From: Megamerina dolium
Taxonomy: Eukaryota; Arthropoda; Insecta; Diptera; Megamerinidae
Assembly: GCA_963854835.1 (NCBI GenBank)
Contig: OY978525.1
Coordinates: 75,493,628 to 75,557,627, forward strand
Length of the DNA stretch: 64,000 nt
Direction of reading: 5' to 3'
The translations under genes were made by a program, and so were the position numbers. The notes beneath the pieces were generated by a model. It was not told the origin of the DNA. It did not search any database and was given only the letters and a program-made list of their open reading frames with translations. Within the stretch, counting starts at the first letter, position 1; each line of letters starts with the position of its first letter. Positions 21,723 to 31,605 of the stretch are shown here, one piece after another.

Positions 21723-23037
21723 CTCTGTCTCGGTCCTTCCTGATGATGTTGAAGCAGACATGTGCAGAATTGGAAATATTCGCCGAGAGCTTGGTTTCCT
21801 GGATCGCAGCGATGAGGATGTTATGCCGATCCATGTAGTCAGTGATCTCCACTATCTTTGACCGCAGACCGTTGCAATTTAACTGCATGACCTTAAAGGC
21901 AGGGTGGAGAGAACCGCGAGTAGATGTTAATGGCGGGGGCCGGACAGGAAACATAGGTTTAGCGGCAGGTGACAGTTGCTGTGGTGGCTCCGACGCGGTA
22001 GACTGGGCATCAACAGAGGTGTGTGATTCATCGTAAAATGGACGAAGTGGTGTAGCAGCCGGCGAGGGCACAGACGAAGGACCGTGTGAAGGGTCGGGCG
22101 ACTGCGAAGGCGCGGGGCAGCACGGGCCTCGAAAGGCAGCGTCCCAGTCACGTTGGCTAATCAGGCCAGAACAAGACCGCGGGTGTATCCAACCGTCGCA
22201 GGCGTTGCAAAGCACAGATGTAGCGTTGCGATAAATGCGTCGGTGGCAAACTGAGCAGTGCCAGGAACGCACGCCAGGCGATCGTGGAGTGACCGGATAT
22301 GATTGTTGGGGTGAGGGCTGCAATCTACAACATTCGGCAACAAAATCCATGTCCCAATCCCTGTGGCTGCGGAGTCCGGAGCAAAGCCTTATATGACTCC
22401 AACCACCACAGTTGTTGCACAGCACTGATGTTGAGTTGTGTGGATGGGCCGATGACATGTGGTGCACTGCCAGCCGCTTGTGCCCCGTGGACACGGGGGC
22501 ACTCTGTTGGTACCACGTTGAGCCGGCTGCGCGGTGGTTGCAGCTGCAAGAAAGGAGCTGCTGTTGACTCGGAGACTGCTGACCGCAGCAAACGGCAACA
22601 AAGCTTGCACTCCAATCTCGATGACTACGACCAGAGCAGCGGCGCAAGTGGCACCACCTATTGCAGGCATTACATGTGACTAATGTTGCGTTGGGATGAA
22701 TCACCAAGTTGCAGATGGAGCAGAGCCAAGTTGGCCCAGGGTTTCTCTCGACACCAGCACGCAGCAAGTGGATGGCGAGCACACAAGCTGGCAGAGTGTG
22801 CTCGCAGAATGAAAAAACAGGAACATGGTTGAACATGATATATTTTGTATCGTGATCTAGAAAAGTAGTAAGTCTGGAGTAGCAATCCTTGGTCCAGATC
22901 TCGGAAGTGATCCAAGAGTCCGGAGTCTGTTCCGGGGCGGAGACCCGATTGCAGTGAGAACAGTGCTTTGTATCGTGATCTCGAAAAGTAGTAAATCTGG
23001 GGTAGCAAACCTTGGTCCAGACCTCGGAAGTGATCAA
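21723..23037 (-). pseudogene. N-terminal protein with 2A-like motif and three PHD-like zinc fingers
   Basis: Open from 23037. Residues 1-65 are translated tandem repeats. LLRAGVERNPGP (residues 91-102, genomic 22732-22764) resembles a 2A ribosome-skipping peptide, ending with the NPGP signature but with G in place of the usual D before VE. Three Cys/His repeats follow, each with CxxC ... CNACxxWxHxRxCSG ... RDW ... CC: about residues 106-150, 206-243 and 270-317. They resemble PHD fingers. The endonuclease start VMQLNCNGLRSKIVEI follows near residue 392, so the original ORF ran into the endonuclease. A one-base loss near 21722 breaks the frame. Confidence 0.75.
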
Positions 23038-23212
23038 AGAGTCCGGAGTCTGTTCCGGGGCGGAGACCCGATTGCAGTGAGAACAGTGTTTTGTATCGTG
23101 ATCTCGAAAAGTAGTAAGTCTGGTGTAGCAATCCTTGGTCCAGACCTCGGAAGTGATCCAAGAGTCCGGAGTCTGTTCCGGGGCGGAGACCCGATTGCAG
23201 TGTGAACAGCTA
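22844..23212 (-). repeat. Three tandem 123-bp repeats at the 5' end of the PHD/2A element
   Basis: Units begin TTTGTATCGTGATCT at 22844, 22967 and 23090 and are nearly identical. The length is a multiple of three and the array has no stop in two minus frames. Arrays like this at the 5' end of non-LTR elements often hold promoter units; that role is inferred. Confidence 0.92.
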
Positions 23213-23327
23213 GTATGCTAGCTAGTATATACACAGAGTGAACAGTGCACGGAGAGTTATTTTATTTTCTAAAATTCCTTTATTTTAAAAAAATAAATAG
23301 TGTTAGACTTTAAAAACAATTAAAATC

Positions 23328-23522
23328 ATGAGTTCTAATTCGAGAGTGTATACATTATCAACCCCATCATCAGCAACAGCGTTTATATCAACAGCACCAC
23401 TCAATTACACCTTCAACCACAACAAAGCAGCTAGAGATCTCTCAGTCGACGTTAGATCTCATCGGCAACCTTTCTCACTCGTTCAGTTCATATTTAAATA
23501 TGTTAAAATTAATTGTGTGTAA
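23328..23522 (+). CDS. Small ORF of unknown nature (64 aa)
   Basis: A short frame that is Ser/Thr-rich at its N terminus (STPSSATAFISTAPL) follows an A-rich leader ending AAAATCATG. It could be the beginning of a retroelement gag or simply chance. No family was recognised and no continuation is visible after 23522. Confidence 0.2.
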   Translation: MSSNSRVYTLSTPSSATAFISTAPLNYTFNHNKAARDLSVDVRSHRQPFSLVQFIFKYVKINCV

Positions 23523-24423
23523 ATTTAATTTTTTTTTCAACTTTTACACAAATTAAACAAAATAATTTTGACAGGTCTTTTCGAGTGAATAACATTAGAA
23601 CGTAAGGATGTACGATAATTAATAAACGTTATAGAGAATTCCGTATTCAGATTTCGTTTGCAGACTTCGTTAGAGATAGAGAAACAGTCTGTAAATCTAA
23701 AAACCATATGAGCGAAATTCGATTTTTTCCTTAGTTGTGCAAAATTTCATAGTGCCTGTGTAGTTAATTTTTACAACGCAAATTAAACAAGGTGAGTATA
23801 GCAATTCTTCTATACACTTATTTCAAAACGACAATGTCAAAATTCCTCTCTGGGATTTCTCTAGCACAATTATTGGAGGTATTCACGCAATCGTATAACC
23901 ATATAAACCATGATGCAATAATAAAAGGTGATGTGATGTACATAGTGACAGGCACGTTTTGATACTCAATGTTGTACTTTGGAAATACGGGAAAATAGGG
24001 AATAATTTAAGGCCTTTTATCAAAACGTAGGTAAAACATACTTATTTTAGGATCAAATGAAATGTGGATATCCGTGCTTCTTGGTATTAAAGATAATTTA
24101 TACCGTATACCCTCGAAATTACAAATTTTTTCGTATATAAATAAACCAATATTAAAAAAATGAAGTTTTTCATTCCGTTAAAAATTTATCAGTCTTTGTC
24201 AGTAAAATAAGAACCTAATTTCGATTAAATTTGTTTAATAAATTACTTAATTTGTTCATACTTTTATTTGGGCAGTCACAAAGTCGTTGTAAAATTTTAT
24301 GTAGTAAATGAAAGTTGTATACGAACACAACACAACACAACAGACTTTTGTATATTTTATCGTTATATGTTCTTTTTGTCAAAACGTAACATGTCAAAAT
24401 CTTTTCAGGCAGTGTCATAATTA
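23523..24423. other. Spacer with dispersed-repeat fragments
   Basis: No gene. TTCTTCTATACACTTATTTC (23808) with TCAAAATTCCT recurs in altered form at 57220-57250, and GCAATCGTATAAC (23889) recurs at 30331. These are old dispersed repeats without recognised ends. Confidence 0.5.
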
Positions 24424-24639
24424 TTAACCCTCTAGTAGAGTACAAGATGATGAATTTTTATTCTTTTATTTTTTAAAACAAAACAATGGGTTTTAACAAA
24501 TTTGTTTACTATTTTTAACTATTGTAACAAATAAGCAAATATTTACAAGGTAATTGGAATAAAATTAATAATAATTGAAAAGAAAAAATAGATAAATGCA
24601 TTTGAGATGTTTGATCCTTATGCACAACCAGGGGATTGA
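24424..24639 (+). mobile_element. TTAA-target MITE (piggyBac-like), 216 bp
   Basis: Begins TTAACCCTCTAGTAGAG and ends CACAACCAGGGGATTGA, imperfect terminal inverted repeats with TTAA/TTGA at the edges. It matches the copy at 12797-13011 in the opposite orientation along most of its length (AAATGCAT, GAGATGTTTGATCCTTAT). It has no ORF and so is non-autonomous. Confidence 0.6.
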
Positions 24640-25076
24640 TATGAAAAAAATTTTTGAATTGAGTTTTAAATTGAACGAAAGGATTAAAAGCAATTATGAA
24701 AAAAATGCCAGTAATGCACCCCCATTGTTTTTACATGAAAGTAAATTATAAGCTACTTTTTATACATTTTCTGTGAAAATTAAAAAGTAAGTTTACGAAG
24801 AAGCATTACTAATTTGCTAGGGGAGCGAGAATTGTCAAATTAGAAAGAGATAGAATCCTACGTACAGATTGACTGCTGCTGCAACATTCCAACAACTGTC
24901 ATCACTTAGATAGCGTGGTTTTCTTATGTAGACGCACGATTGACGAACTATTGACGCAGAGGTCGACTTCAATATATTTCTATTTTGACATGCAAAAAAA
25001 TGATATGTAAGAAATCACCAACACTGAAATAATTACATTTTGCTTGTTTGTTTTTTTTTCGCTCTCATTATTAAAA
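24640..25076. other. Spacer, no gene seen
   Basis: AT-rich. A fragment CTGCTGCTGCAACATTCCAAC (24880 onward) resembles a GTTGCAATGTTGCA motif dispersed around 26.4-27.9 kb. Confidence 0.45.
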
Positions 25077-25078
25077 TA

Positions 25079-26354
25079 CAGGGCCCGGCACTAGAAGTGT
25101 AACCAATTAAAGAGGTAATAAATTCAGTTTGGAAAATTACTTTTACTCAATTCAAAGTACAAAATGTGTAAAAATAATACAAAATTCAGAATCAATTCAC
25201 TTTTGCCCGATATTACCACCTTTTGTCTTGACTATGGTCTTGAGACGGTCAAAAAACGAATCGCAAGCTGCCCGAATGTGACTCGCAGGTATTTTAGTCC
25301 AATTTTTCAGCCCCTCGAGACTGGCGTATCTTTTAGTTCGTACCTTGCTCTCCAAAATGGCCCAAAGAGAATAATACTTTGGATTCGCGTCTGGTGAATT
25401 CGAGAGCCATTGTGTGGACGTTATGAAGTTCGGAACGTTGTTTTTCAGCCATTCTTGGTTCACTCGAGCTTTGTGAGACGATGCCGAGTCCTGTCGAAAC
25501 GTCCATGGTCTGGCACCGAAATGTTTGTCTGCCCAGAGCTTCAAAACAACCTCCAGAATACTTTCCTTGACGCCAGGCTCGATGAAAACGATTGAAGAGC
25601 GCCTATCTGCTTTTACAGCTGCCCAAACCATTATCTGTGGCAGGTGCTGCCTCCTGGTGGCCAATCGATGACTCAAATTCTCGTATGAACGGTTGGTCAA
25701 GTAAACCCTATCGTTTTGAGGGTTTACGAATTGCTCAATTGGAAAAATTTTCTCGTCAGAATACACAATGTTCGGAAATTGACCGCTTTCTTCCAAGCGA
25801 AGCAACTCCTTCACTCTCTCAAGTCTAACTTGTTGCTGTTTCGGTGTGAGATCATGCGCCTTTTGGATCTTGTAAGGCTTGACCTTCAGATCATTTTTCA
25901 GTATGCAGCGGATGCTACGGTCGGATATTTTCAGTTCTTTTGCCATTTGATTAACACTTCGTCGGGGATTTAGCTCAAGTCGCTTCTTCACTTTTTGAAT
26001 CATCTCATGTGACGTTGCAGTCTTTTGATGACCACTTCCATGACGTTTTTTGATGCTACCAGTATTATTGTAACGAGTTATGGTGCGATAAACAAAAACT
26101 TTATTCTCTTTAAGGTGTTTGAGATCACGAACAATCGCTGGTTGTGATTTTCCAGCTAAATATAAAGCAATCACACTATTACGTTTGAAATCCATCACTG
26201 ATTTTTTTTTCGCGGTCACTTTTTGGCAAAATGCTTTTTTGCGCTTATAAACAATACTCCAAGCTGTAATTTAGCAAATTTTTAGACAGCTGATGCCCGT
26301 GCGTCAGCTGCGCGAGTGGTCTGAAGTTGGTTACACTTCGAGTGCCAGACCCTG
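25079..26354 (-). mobile_element. mariner-type DNA transposon (DD37D group), complete ends
   Basis: About 28-bp terminal inverted repeats (CAGGGCCCGGCACTAGAAGT at the left, CAGGGTCTGGCACTCGAAGT inverted at the right) with three mismatches. Flanking TA dinucleotides lie at 25077-25078 and 26355-26356. The 1276-bp length and single ORF are standard for the Tc1/mariner superfamily. Confidence 0.92.
25197..26219 (-). CDS. mariner transposase, long ORF with altered catalytic residue
   Basis: An uninterrupted 340-residue frame. The N-terminal half is a paired helix-turn-helix DNA-binding region (AGKSQPAIVRDLKHL; RRSVNQMAKELKISDRSIR, about residues 25-115). The catalytic domain has D in VYSDEKIF and D in FRQDSASSHKA. 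The third acidic residue should follow in SPDANPxDYSLW, but this copy reads SPDANPKYYSLW with Y at the expected D, 37 residues after the second D. A single G-to-T change (GAT to TAT) would explain it. The frame is intact, but activity is unlikely. It would bind the terminal repeats and move the element by cut and paste. Confidence 0.9.
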   Translation of the reverse strand: MTAKKKSVMDFKRNSVIALYLAGKSQPAIVRDLKHLKENKVFVYRTITRYNNTGSIKKRHGSGHQKTATSHEMIQKVKKRLELNPRRSVNQMAKELKISDRSIRCILKNDLKVKPYKIQKAHDLTPKQQQVRLERVKELLRLEESGQFPNIVYSDEKIFPIEQFVNPQNDRVYLTNRSYENLSHRLATRRQHLPQIMVWAAVKADRRSSIVFIEPGVKESILEVVLKLWADKHFGARPWTFRQDSASSHKARVNQEWLKNNVPNFITSTQWLSNSPDANPKYYSLWAILESKVRTKRYASLEGLKNWTKIPASHIRAACDSFFDRLKTIVKTKGGNIGQK

Positions 26355-26394
26355 TACTTTATTTGAGAAACGTTTAGTTTTCGGAAATTTTTTT

Positions 26395-27110
26395 TTTTAA
26401 TGTCGGTCCACGTGTCCTGTTCATGAGGTTGCAATCATCATCACGACTTTTGTTGCAAACGCCATCTTGCAATGTTGCAGCTGCAGTGTTAACTTAATCT
26501 TTACAAGCAATTTTGTATGAATCCACCAAACAAGTCATCATATTGTAACTAGTATCGATAGTTGGTTACTCATCACTATTGTGACTGACACTATTGGCAG
26601 CATCGAAACGAATGTCAACAAAAACAAATAAACGATAACCAGAACAAGCCAACGAGAAAGGAAGAGAAGAATCTCGATAAAGGAAGATTCTGGGGTGTTG
26701 CCAACAGAGTATAAATAGAGCCAGTGTTGAGAAGTGAGAATTAATCTAATTCCGAACGTGATTGCGAAAACATTGATACAGAGGCAAAAGTTACAAGTGC
26801 ATTAGAGTGTTATTGTAAATAGTTGATTGTAAACAGAGTTGATTGTAAATAGAGCTTATTAAATAAATTGTTGCTGTATATAGTTGTATAGAATAAGTGT
26901 TGCAGTTATTATTAACAGAATCCAGTGATCGAACAAGGTAATTCAAATAGAATTAAATGCTCACAGAATAAAAACGTAACAATATAAATCCCGTAAACCA
27001 AGTAGTAAACAGATTCACTGCGGTTGCAACATTGCAACACGACGACAAGATGGCGTCTCCAGCAAAAGTTGTCATGAGTGTTGCAGCAAGAACGAACTGA
27101 ACTTGGTGAC
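26395..27110. repeat. Imperfect inverted-repeat unit split by a solo LTR
   Basis: About 65-100 bp arms: the left arm (26430-26490) includes CGACTTTTGTTGCAAACGCC and CAATGTTGCAGCTGCAGT; the right arm (27010-27095) is its imperfect reverse complement. Removing the LTR and one ATAT leaves a short hairpin-like unit. A third partial copy of the motif (GTTGCAATGTTGCAGCCGCA) is at 27873. It may be an old MITE. Confidence 0.45.
26544..26981 (+). mobile_element. Solo LTR of the Gypsy family
   Basis: A 438-bp LTR beginning TGTAACTAGTATCGATAG and ending AAAACGTAACA, flanked by 4-bp duplications ATAT (26540-26543 and 26982-26985). It is the same LTR as in the long copy at 57848. It left no internal sequence, the usual outcome of LTR-LTR recombination. 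TATAAATA is kept in U3. Confidence 0.93.
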
Positions 27111-27379
27111 GGCAACATTAAAACTATTAAAATACATTTTCCATAAATAAAACAATAACTTTCATAAAACATTTACCAAATCAATTCATTTTTAGTACAG
27201 CAACCGAAGAAAAAAACAAAAGCTAGATCTTTCAGCTCTGCTCTTTGCTTACATTACATTTTGTTGCATGTTAAAATAGAAATAGATTGAAGTCGACGTC
27301 TGGGTCAATTGTCGTCGTGTTGCAATTTCGCAGTGCTGCACTCAGTTCATGCTTCACCTAAGAAACCCATGTTATCTAA

Positions 27380-27856
27380 TAACCCTGAAACACGGCAGCG
27401 TTAATCCGCAGCTTAACTGCATTAACTGCAGCTAATCCGCATTAACTTTATGAGTTGATTTTTAAAAATAAAAGAGGATTAGGGCAATTTGTGATGGCAA
27501 CACTGCTGAAAATTTTCTATTGTGAATTTTTTCTATCCAACTTACAAAACAATAGGCGTGGTCGCTAACAAAAAACTTTCAACAATTGTTAACAGTTTTC
27601 AACATGAAAAACGCTGGCGAAAAAATAAATCCAGCTGTCAAATACGAACTGTGAATGTCAATTTACAAGTTTCTGATAGTTTTCAGTTCACGTACTTCTT
27701 GTAGATTTTCTCATATCGAGAGTGACAGATGACAGAAATTGATAGTGATAGTAATGTAAGTGCAATCAGCCGTCAGACTACCGTCTGTCAGGTCAATGTT
27801 TTATTCGGATTAAGTGCGCCGGTATTCCGGATTAACGCTGCCGTCTGTCTAGGCTA
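27380..27856 (+). mobile_element. MITE with TWA target duplication, copy a
   Basis: Same family as 44028-44554 (reverse orientation). The right end reads CTGCCGTCTGTCTAGGCTA; the left end is decayed (TAACCCTGAAACACGGCAGC). It is flanked by TAA on both sides (27377-27379 and 27857-27859), fitting the 3-bp TWA target of PIF/Harbinger-type elements. No ORF. Confidence 0.75.
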
Positions 27857-28075
27857 TAAGTATCGACAGTTGTTGCAATGTTGCAGCCGCAGTCAATCTA
27901 TTTACTACTTCAATCAGCATATTATTGTTAACAACAATAAAATAAAACTGCCGAAAATTAGCATAAACGGAAAATATGCAAATTAATGATCGGGCTCTTT
28001 GAGAAAAATGAAAGTAATTATTCTTAACATAAATTAAGTGAATTCCACCTATAATTTAACATATTTCGTAACAAA

Positions 28076-28571
28076 AGCGTATTCTACAGAGTTATAGTGT
28101 TGGAAAGTAAAAAAAAACTGAACTATTGTGAATAGACTACTGGAATGTGCTTGGGAAATTTCAACAACACCTCAAGTTATTGTAAATATAAACAAAAATA
28201 AGCAAATGAAAATTATTTTAAATAAACGATTATATTTACCACAGATACCGCAGAATTGTTTCTTTTTTGTTTTTATTTCGTTTATAAGTTTCACGAACAA
28301 CCATATATACCACCAGCATTGCAAAGTAACTAAATGTAAATTATATCAAAGTGAAAGGGAAATTAAATGCGAGTTGGTGTTCTTTTCCAAACTTGGTTAC
28401 AAAAGAATGCAGCTGTTGTTGTCGCATCAATTCTGTTTTCAGTATCATGCACCGTCAAAGAAGTGTGTGTTCCTATTAGTATTATTTTGTATATAGCTTG
28501 ATATTACAAAACAACGTTCGAAGCATCTAATTTTAGCAATTTTCGTTATATGACGCTGTTATTTTGCTTGC
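28076..28571. other. Spacer upstream of the nuclease gene
   Basis: AT-rich with no recognised exon or repeat. It may contain the promoter of the gene at 28644; no clear TATA box could be tied to it. Confidence 0.4.
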
Positions 28572-28643
28572 TTGGTTACGTCAGGAAGGATATTTGTTAA
28601 TATAACTCGATTTATTTCTATATATATAGAACTACAATTCATA

Positions 28644-30114
28644 ATGGTGATACAAGTAGAACCTGGATACCGAAAAGCTGATATCAATACTATTCCAACC
28701 ATACGAAGTGAAATGATATTTGGATTTGTCACAAAAATGGCTAAAAATCAGCCAGCGCGTACCACGCAAACAAAGTAGACATGAGTTTAGTTGCCATACA
28801 AATTGGTTAAGCATTTCATTTTACAGACTTCAGCAGGATGTGGATTTGCGTGTAGATTATGTTCAAGTACGAAAAGTGGCCGAAACTTGTGATGTACGCG
28901 CAGTAGTATTTCCCGCTACAGCTGGTGTCAGTGTAGATGCACACGTACATGTTTCCATTAAGGTGGATGAAAAGGCAGATGAAATTTTGGAAGCCTCGTG
29001 TGACCAATGCCCTTTGAAAGGTACGTTGCTTCAGCTATTTCCATTAATATACCTTTTAAATTGAGAAAACTCAATTTCAGACTCTTGTCCACATAAATTG
29101 GCTTTTATTTTTTGGTTGTATCGGAAGAGCACAGATAATGATTCACCTTCTATATGTAATTTTTGGGGTTTCGAAACAGAAACCCTTGCGGATGAAGAAC
29201 GTGCTGATACATATCGTATTCGTGACATAATTGCTTGCGATGAGTTACGGCTTGATGCTGATTTAAACGCATCCGCTGTAAATGAATCTGATGGACAGGC
29301 CTTCTTGGAAGCAGTCCTTGATGAGATAGAAAATCTGGGGCTCCGCGATACGGCACTATATCGCCATTGTAGGAATGTGCCTGATGAATTCGAACCACTG
29401 TTTGTACATCACACATTATTAGATGCATCAAATAACTGTGTAACGGATATTCGTTCGTTTGTACAACATATGGAAGATCAGGCGAAGCAAGGGTTATTCG
29501 ACCGCCTTGCCGAAGCTTCAAAAAATAATTACAAGACACCATTATGGTTGGAAGCTCAATATATGCGTTTGCGCTGCTCGCTTATACATCGCATTGCTTC
29601 ACGCAAAGATTCAGTTGAAGATGAGAATATCTTGGAAGCGTTATTTTGCAAGGAGCGCGTATATAATTCTGAAGATCGTCAACAGTTAAAGCAACATAAA
29701 CGTTTTATATTGAAACAGACGGAAAAACTGGAAAACAAGACTTACAATGAATGTGGACTTTTACTAAGTGAAAGCTACCCTTATCTCTGTGCTGCACCTG
29801 ACGGTATCACTGACGATCATATAGTCGAAATCAAAGCACCAAAAACTGATGAGGAATTTGAGAAATACTTGGAGGGACGGGAAACCATTGCACCTAAATA
29901 CATGGCACAAATTCAAATTCAAATGTATATGGCCAATGTTACGAAGGCATTGTATTGCGTGCTTAGTCCCACATTTGATACAAATGGAGCACTTCATTAT
30001 GTTTGGGTGCAGGCCGATATGGAGTTCGTAGCTAGTTTGCTAGGTGCTGCAGAGGACTTTTGGAAAGATGTGGTATTTCCGCGGTTAACGAAAATCTATT
30101 TAGTTAATCAATAA
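28644..30114 (+). CDS. SWIM-like zinc finger plus YqaJ-type nuclease protein (three exons)
   Basis: Exons 28644-28774, 28827-29020 and 29081-30114, with GT-AG introns of 52 and 60 bp, join to a 452-residue frame; an upstream in-frame ATG at 28572 is possible. Intron 2 lies between the two halves of a SWIM-like zinc site: CDQC (C102, C105), then CPH (C111, H113) followed by KLAFIFWLYRKS. The C-terminal domain has the YqaJ/lambda-exonuclease signature LCAAPDGITDDHIVEIKAP (D349, E358, K360; PD-(D/E)xK type) followed by KYMAQIQIQMYM. These suggest a DNA exonuclease or recombinase-like role, inferred from motifs. AATAAA occurs at about 30163. It lies between two MITE copies. It could be a cellular gene or one brought in by a transposon. 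Confidence 0.75.
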
Positions 30115-30362
30115 TTTAATAATTGACTCGAAAGGATATATTTTAGAATCAATACGAACTATTAATAAACGTTAATTCTTCTTGTAACATGTTCCTCTTA
30201 ATGCGGAGTGTTTTTTTATGGATGTTTTTCATTTATATTATTCAAACCAGAGCTTGAAATAACGTAGTTAAACCGAAAAAGAGTAGAAAAATAAAAATTC
30301 AAAAACGAAAAAAGAATATGGGCGATTCATGCAATCGTATAACTATAATTTCATATGGTTCA

Positions 30363-30889
30363 TAGCGCTGACAGACGGCAGGGTTAATCCGGATTAACAA
30401 TTTAATTCCCATTAACTCGGGCATTAACTGCAGCTAATCCGCATAAACTCTTGAGTTAATTCTCAAAATAAAAGAGGATTAGGGCAATTTGCGATGGCAA
30501 CACTGCTGAAAATTGTCTATTGTGAATTTTTCTCCATCCATTTTACAAACCATTAGGTTTGTTCGCTAACAAAAAACTTTCAACAAATCTTAACAGTTTT
30601 CAACATGAAAAGCGTCGGCGAACAAATGAATCCAGCTGTCAATTACGAACTGTGAATGTCAATTTACAAGTTTCTGATAGTTTTCAGTTCACGTACTTCT
30701 TGTAGATTTTCTCATATCGAGAGTGACAGATGACAGAAATTGATAGTGATAGTAATGTAAGTGAGCAGACCTAATAAAACAGCAATCAGCCGTTTAGTTA
30801 ATCCGCAATACTGCCGTCTGTCAGGTTATTATTTTATTCGGATTAAGTGCGCCGTTAATCCGGATTAACACTGCCGTCTGTCTAGGCTA
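30363..30889 (+). mobile_element. MITE with TWA target duplication, copy b
   Basis: A 527-bp copy of the 44028 family, same orientation as copy a. Ends TAGCGCTGACAGACGGCAG and CTGCCGTCTGTCTAGGCTA, with sub-terminal GTTAATCCGGATTAAC palindromes. Flanks are TCA and TTA, one base from a perfect 3-bp duplication. No ORF. Confidence 0.8.
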
Positions 30890-30954
30890 TTACATACATT
30901 GTTGTATAAACGCACCAAACAAGTCATCGTGTAAAGGCTATAAATGAGAACATA

Positions 30955-31479
30955 TTGCAGGGTGACTTTTTAGCAACTTTCTTTTTGCCACCACTGTTTT
31001 TGGCAGCTCAGCTGTTTCATGTTACTGTCAAACATGTTCAGTTTGATCAATAATTTAACCATGAATCGACTTGAAAAGGAACAATTGAGAGGCGAGTTCG
31101 GTGAACAGTTTATTTCACGTTTGGGTCCGGTCAACTGGCCGCCTAGAAAGTGCGATAACGCCTTTGGACTATTTTTTGTGGGGCTATGTTAAGGCTCATG
31201 TCTATAGCGACAAGTCCGCAATGGTTGATGCACTGGAACCCAATTTTGAAGAATTTATTCGTGACACACCGGCAGATATTTTGGAGAGAGTACGCCAAAA
31301 TTGGACCCAGCGTATGAAGCATTTGAGGCGCAGCCGCGGTCAACATTTACATGAAATCATCTTTAAACATTGAATTATATAGATCGTTCTATCGACTCAA
31401 ATAAAGATTTCATACATTTCTCTAAATTTTATGTTTTATTTTTTTAATCAAATCCGAAGGCTCTTAAAAAATCATCCTG
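30955..31479 (+). mobile_element. Internally deleted mariner (DD41D-like) remnant
   Basis: Ends are similar: CAGGGTGACTTTTTAG at 30958 and, inverted, CAGGATGATTTTTTAAG at 31479, with TA next to both. The inside joins the transposase start (MNRLEKEQLRGEF, from 31062) to its last catalytic segment (VNWPPRKCD, then in a shifted frame TPLDYFLWGYVKAHVYSDK to HEIIFKH, ending at 31373). The middle of the gene is missing, so this is a non-autonomous deletion derivative. Confidence 0.8.
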
Positions 31480-31489
31480 TATTAAAAAA

Positions 31490-31605
31490 TACTAAAAAAA
31501 ATGACGAAAATTAGCAGAAAGAAAAAAAATTTATGGTTGAGCTTTTTGAGAAAAATGAAAGCAATTATATTAAATAAATTCATCTATAATTTAATGTATT
31601 ACAGC
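31490..31605 (+). repeat. Segment duplicated from or with 27935-28075
   Basis: Shares CGAAAATTAGCA, TTTGAGAAAAATGAAAG and CTATAATTTAA in the same order and spacing with 27950-28070. In both places it follows a MITE copy in the same orientation, as if a larger block had been duplicated around the nuclease gene. Confidence 0.6.

Larger units (their letters stand above)
19100..23240 (-). mobile_element. Non-LTR retrotransposon with PHD-like fingers and 2A-like motif (CR1/Jockey-group)
   Basis: A minus-strand element of about 4.1 kb. From its 5' side it has three 123-bp tandem repeats, an N-terminal zinc-finger protein region with a 2A-like motif, an endonuclease, a reverse transcriptase and a C-terminal Cys/His region. 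It is GC-richer than its surroundings. Several frameshifts (near 21720, 21065, 20730 and 19850) make it inactive. The ends are approximate because no target duplication was found. The clade is inferred from the domain order and not proven. Confidence 0.8.

Noticed and set aside
19152..22679. Many plus-strand ORFs opposite the PHD/2A element
   Set aside because: GC-rich shadows of the minus-strand coding sequence; no family motifs.
22844..23212. CRISPR-like or satellite array
   Set aside because: Contiguous 123-bp units without spacers, located at the 5' end of a retrotransposon.
23328..23522. Gag start of another LTR retrotransposon
   Set aside because: The frame is short and no LTR, PBS or continuing gag is visible; kept only as a low-confidence ORF.
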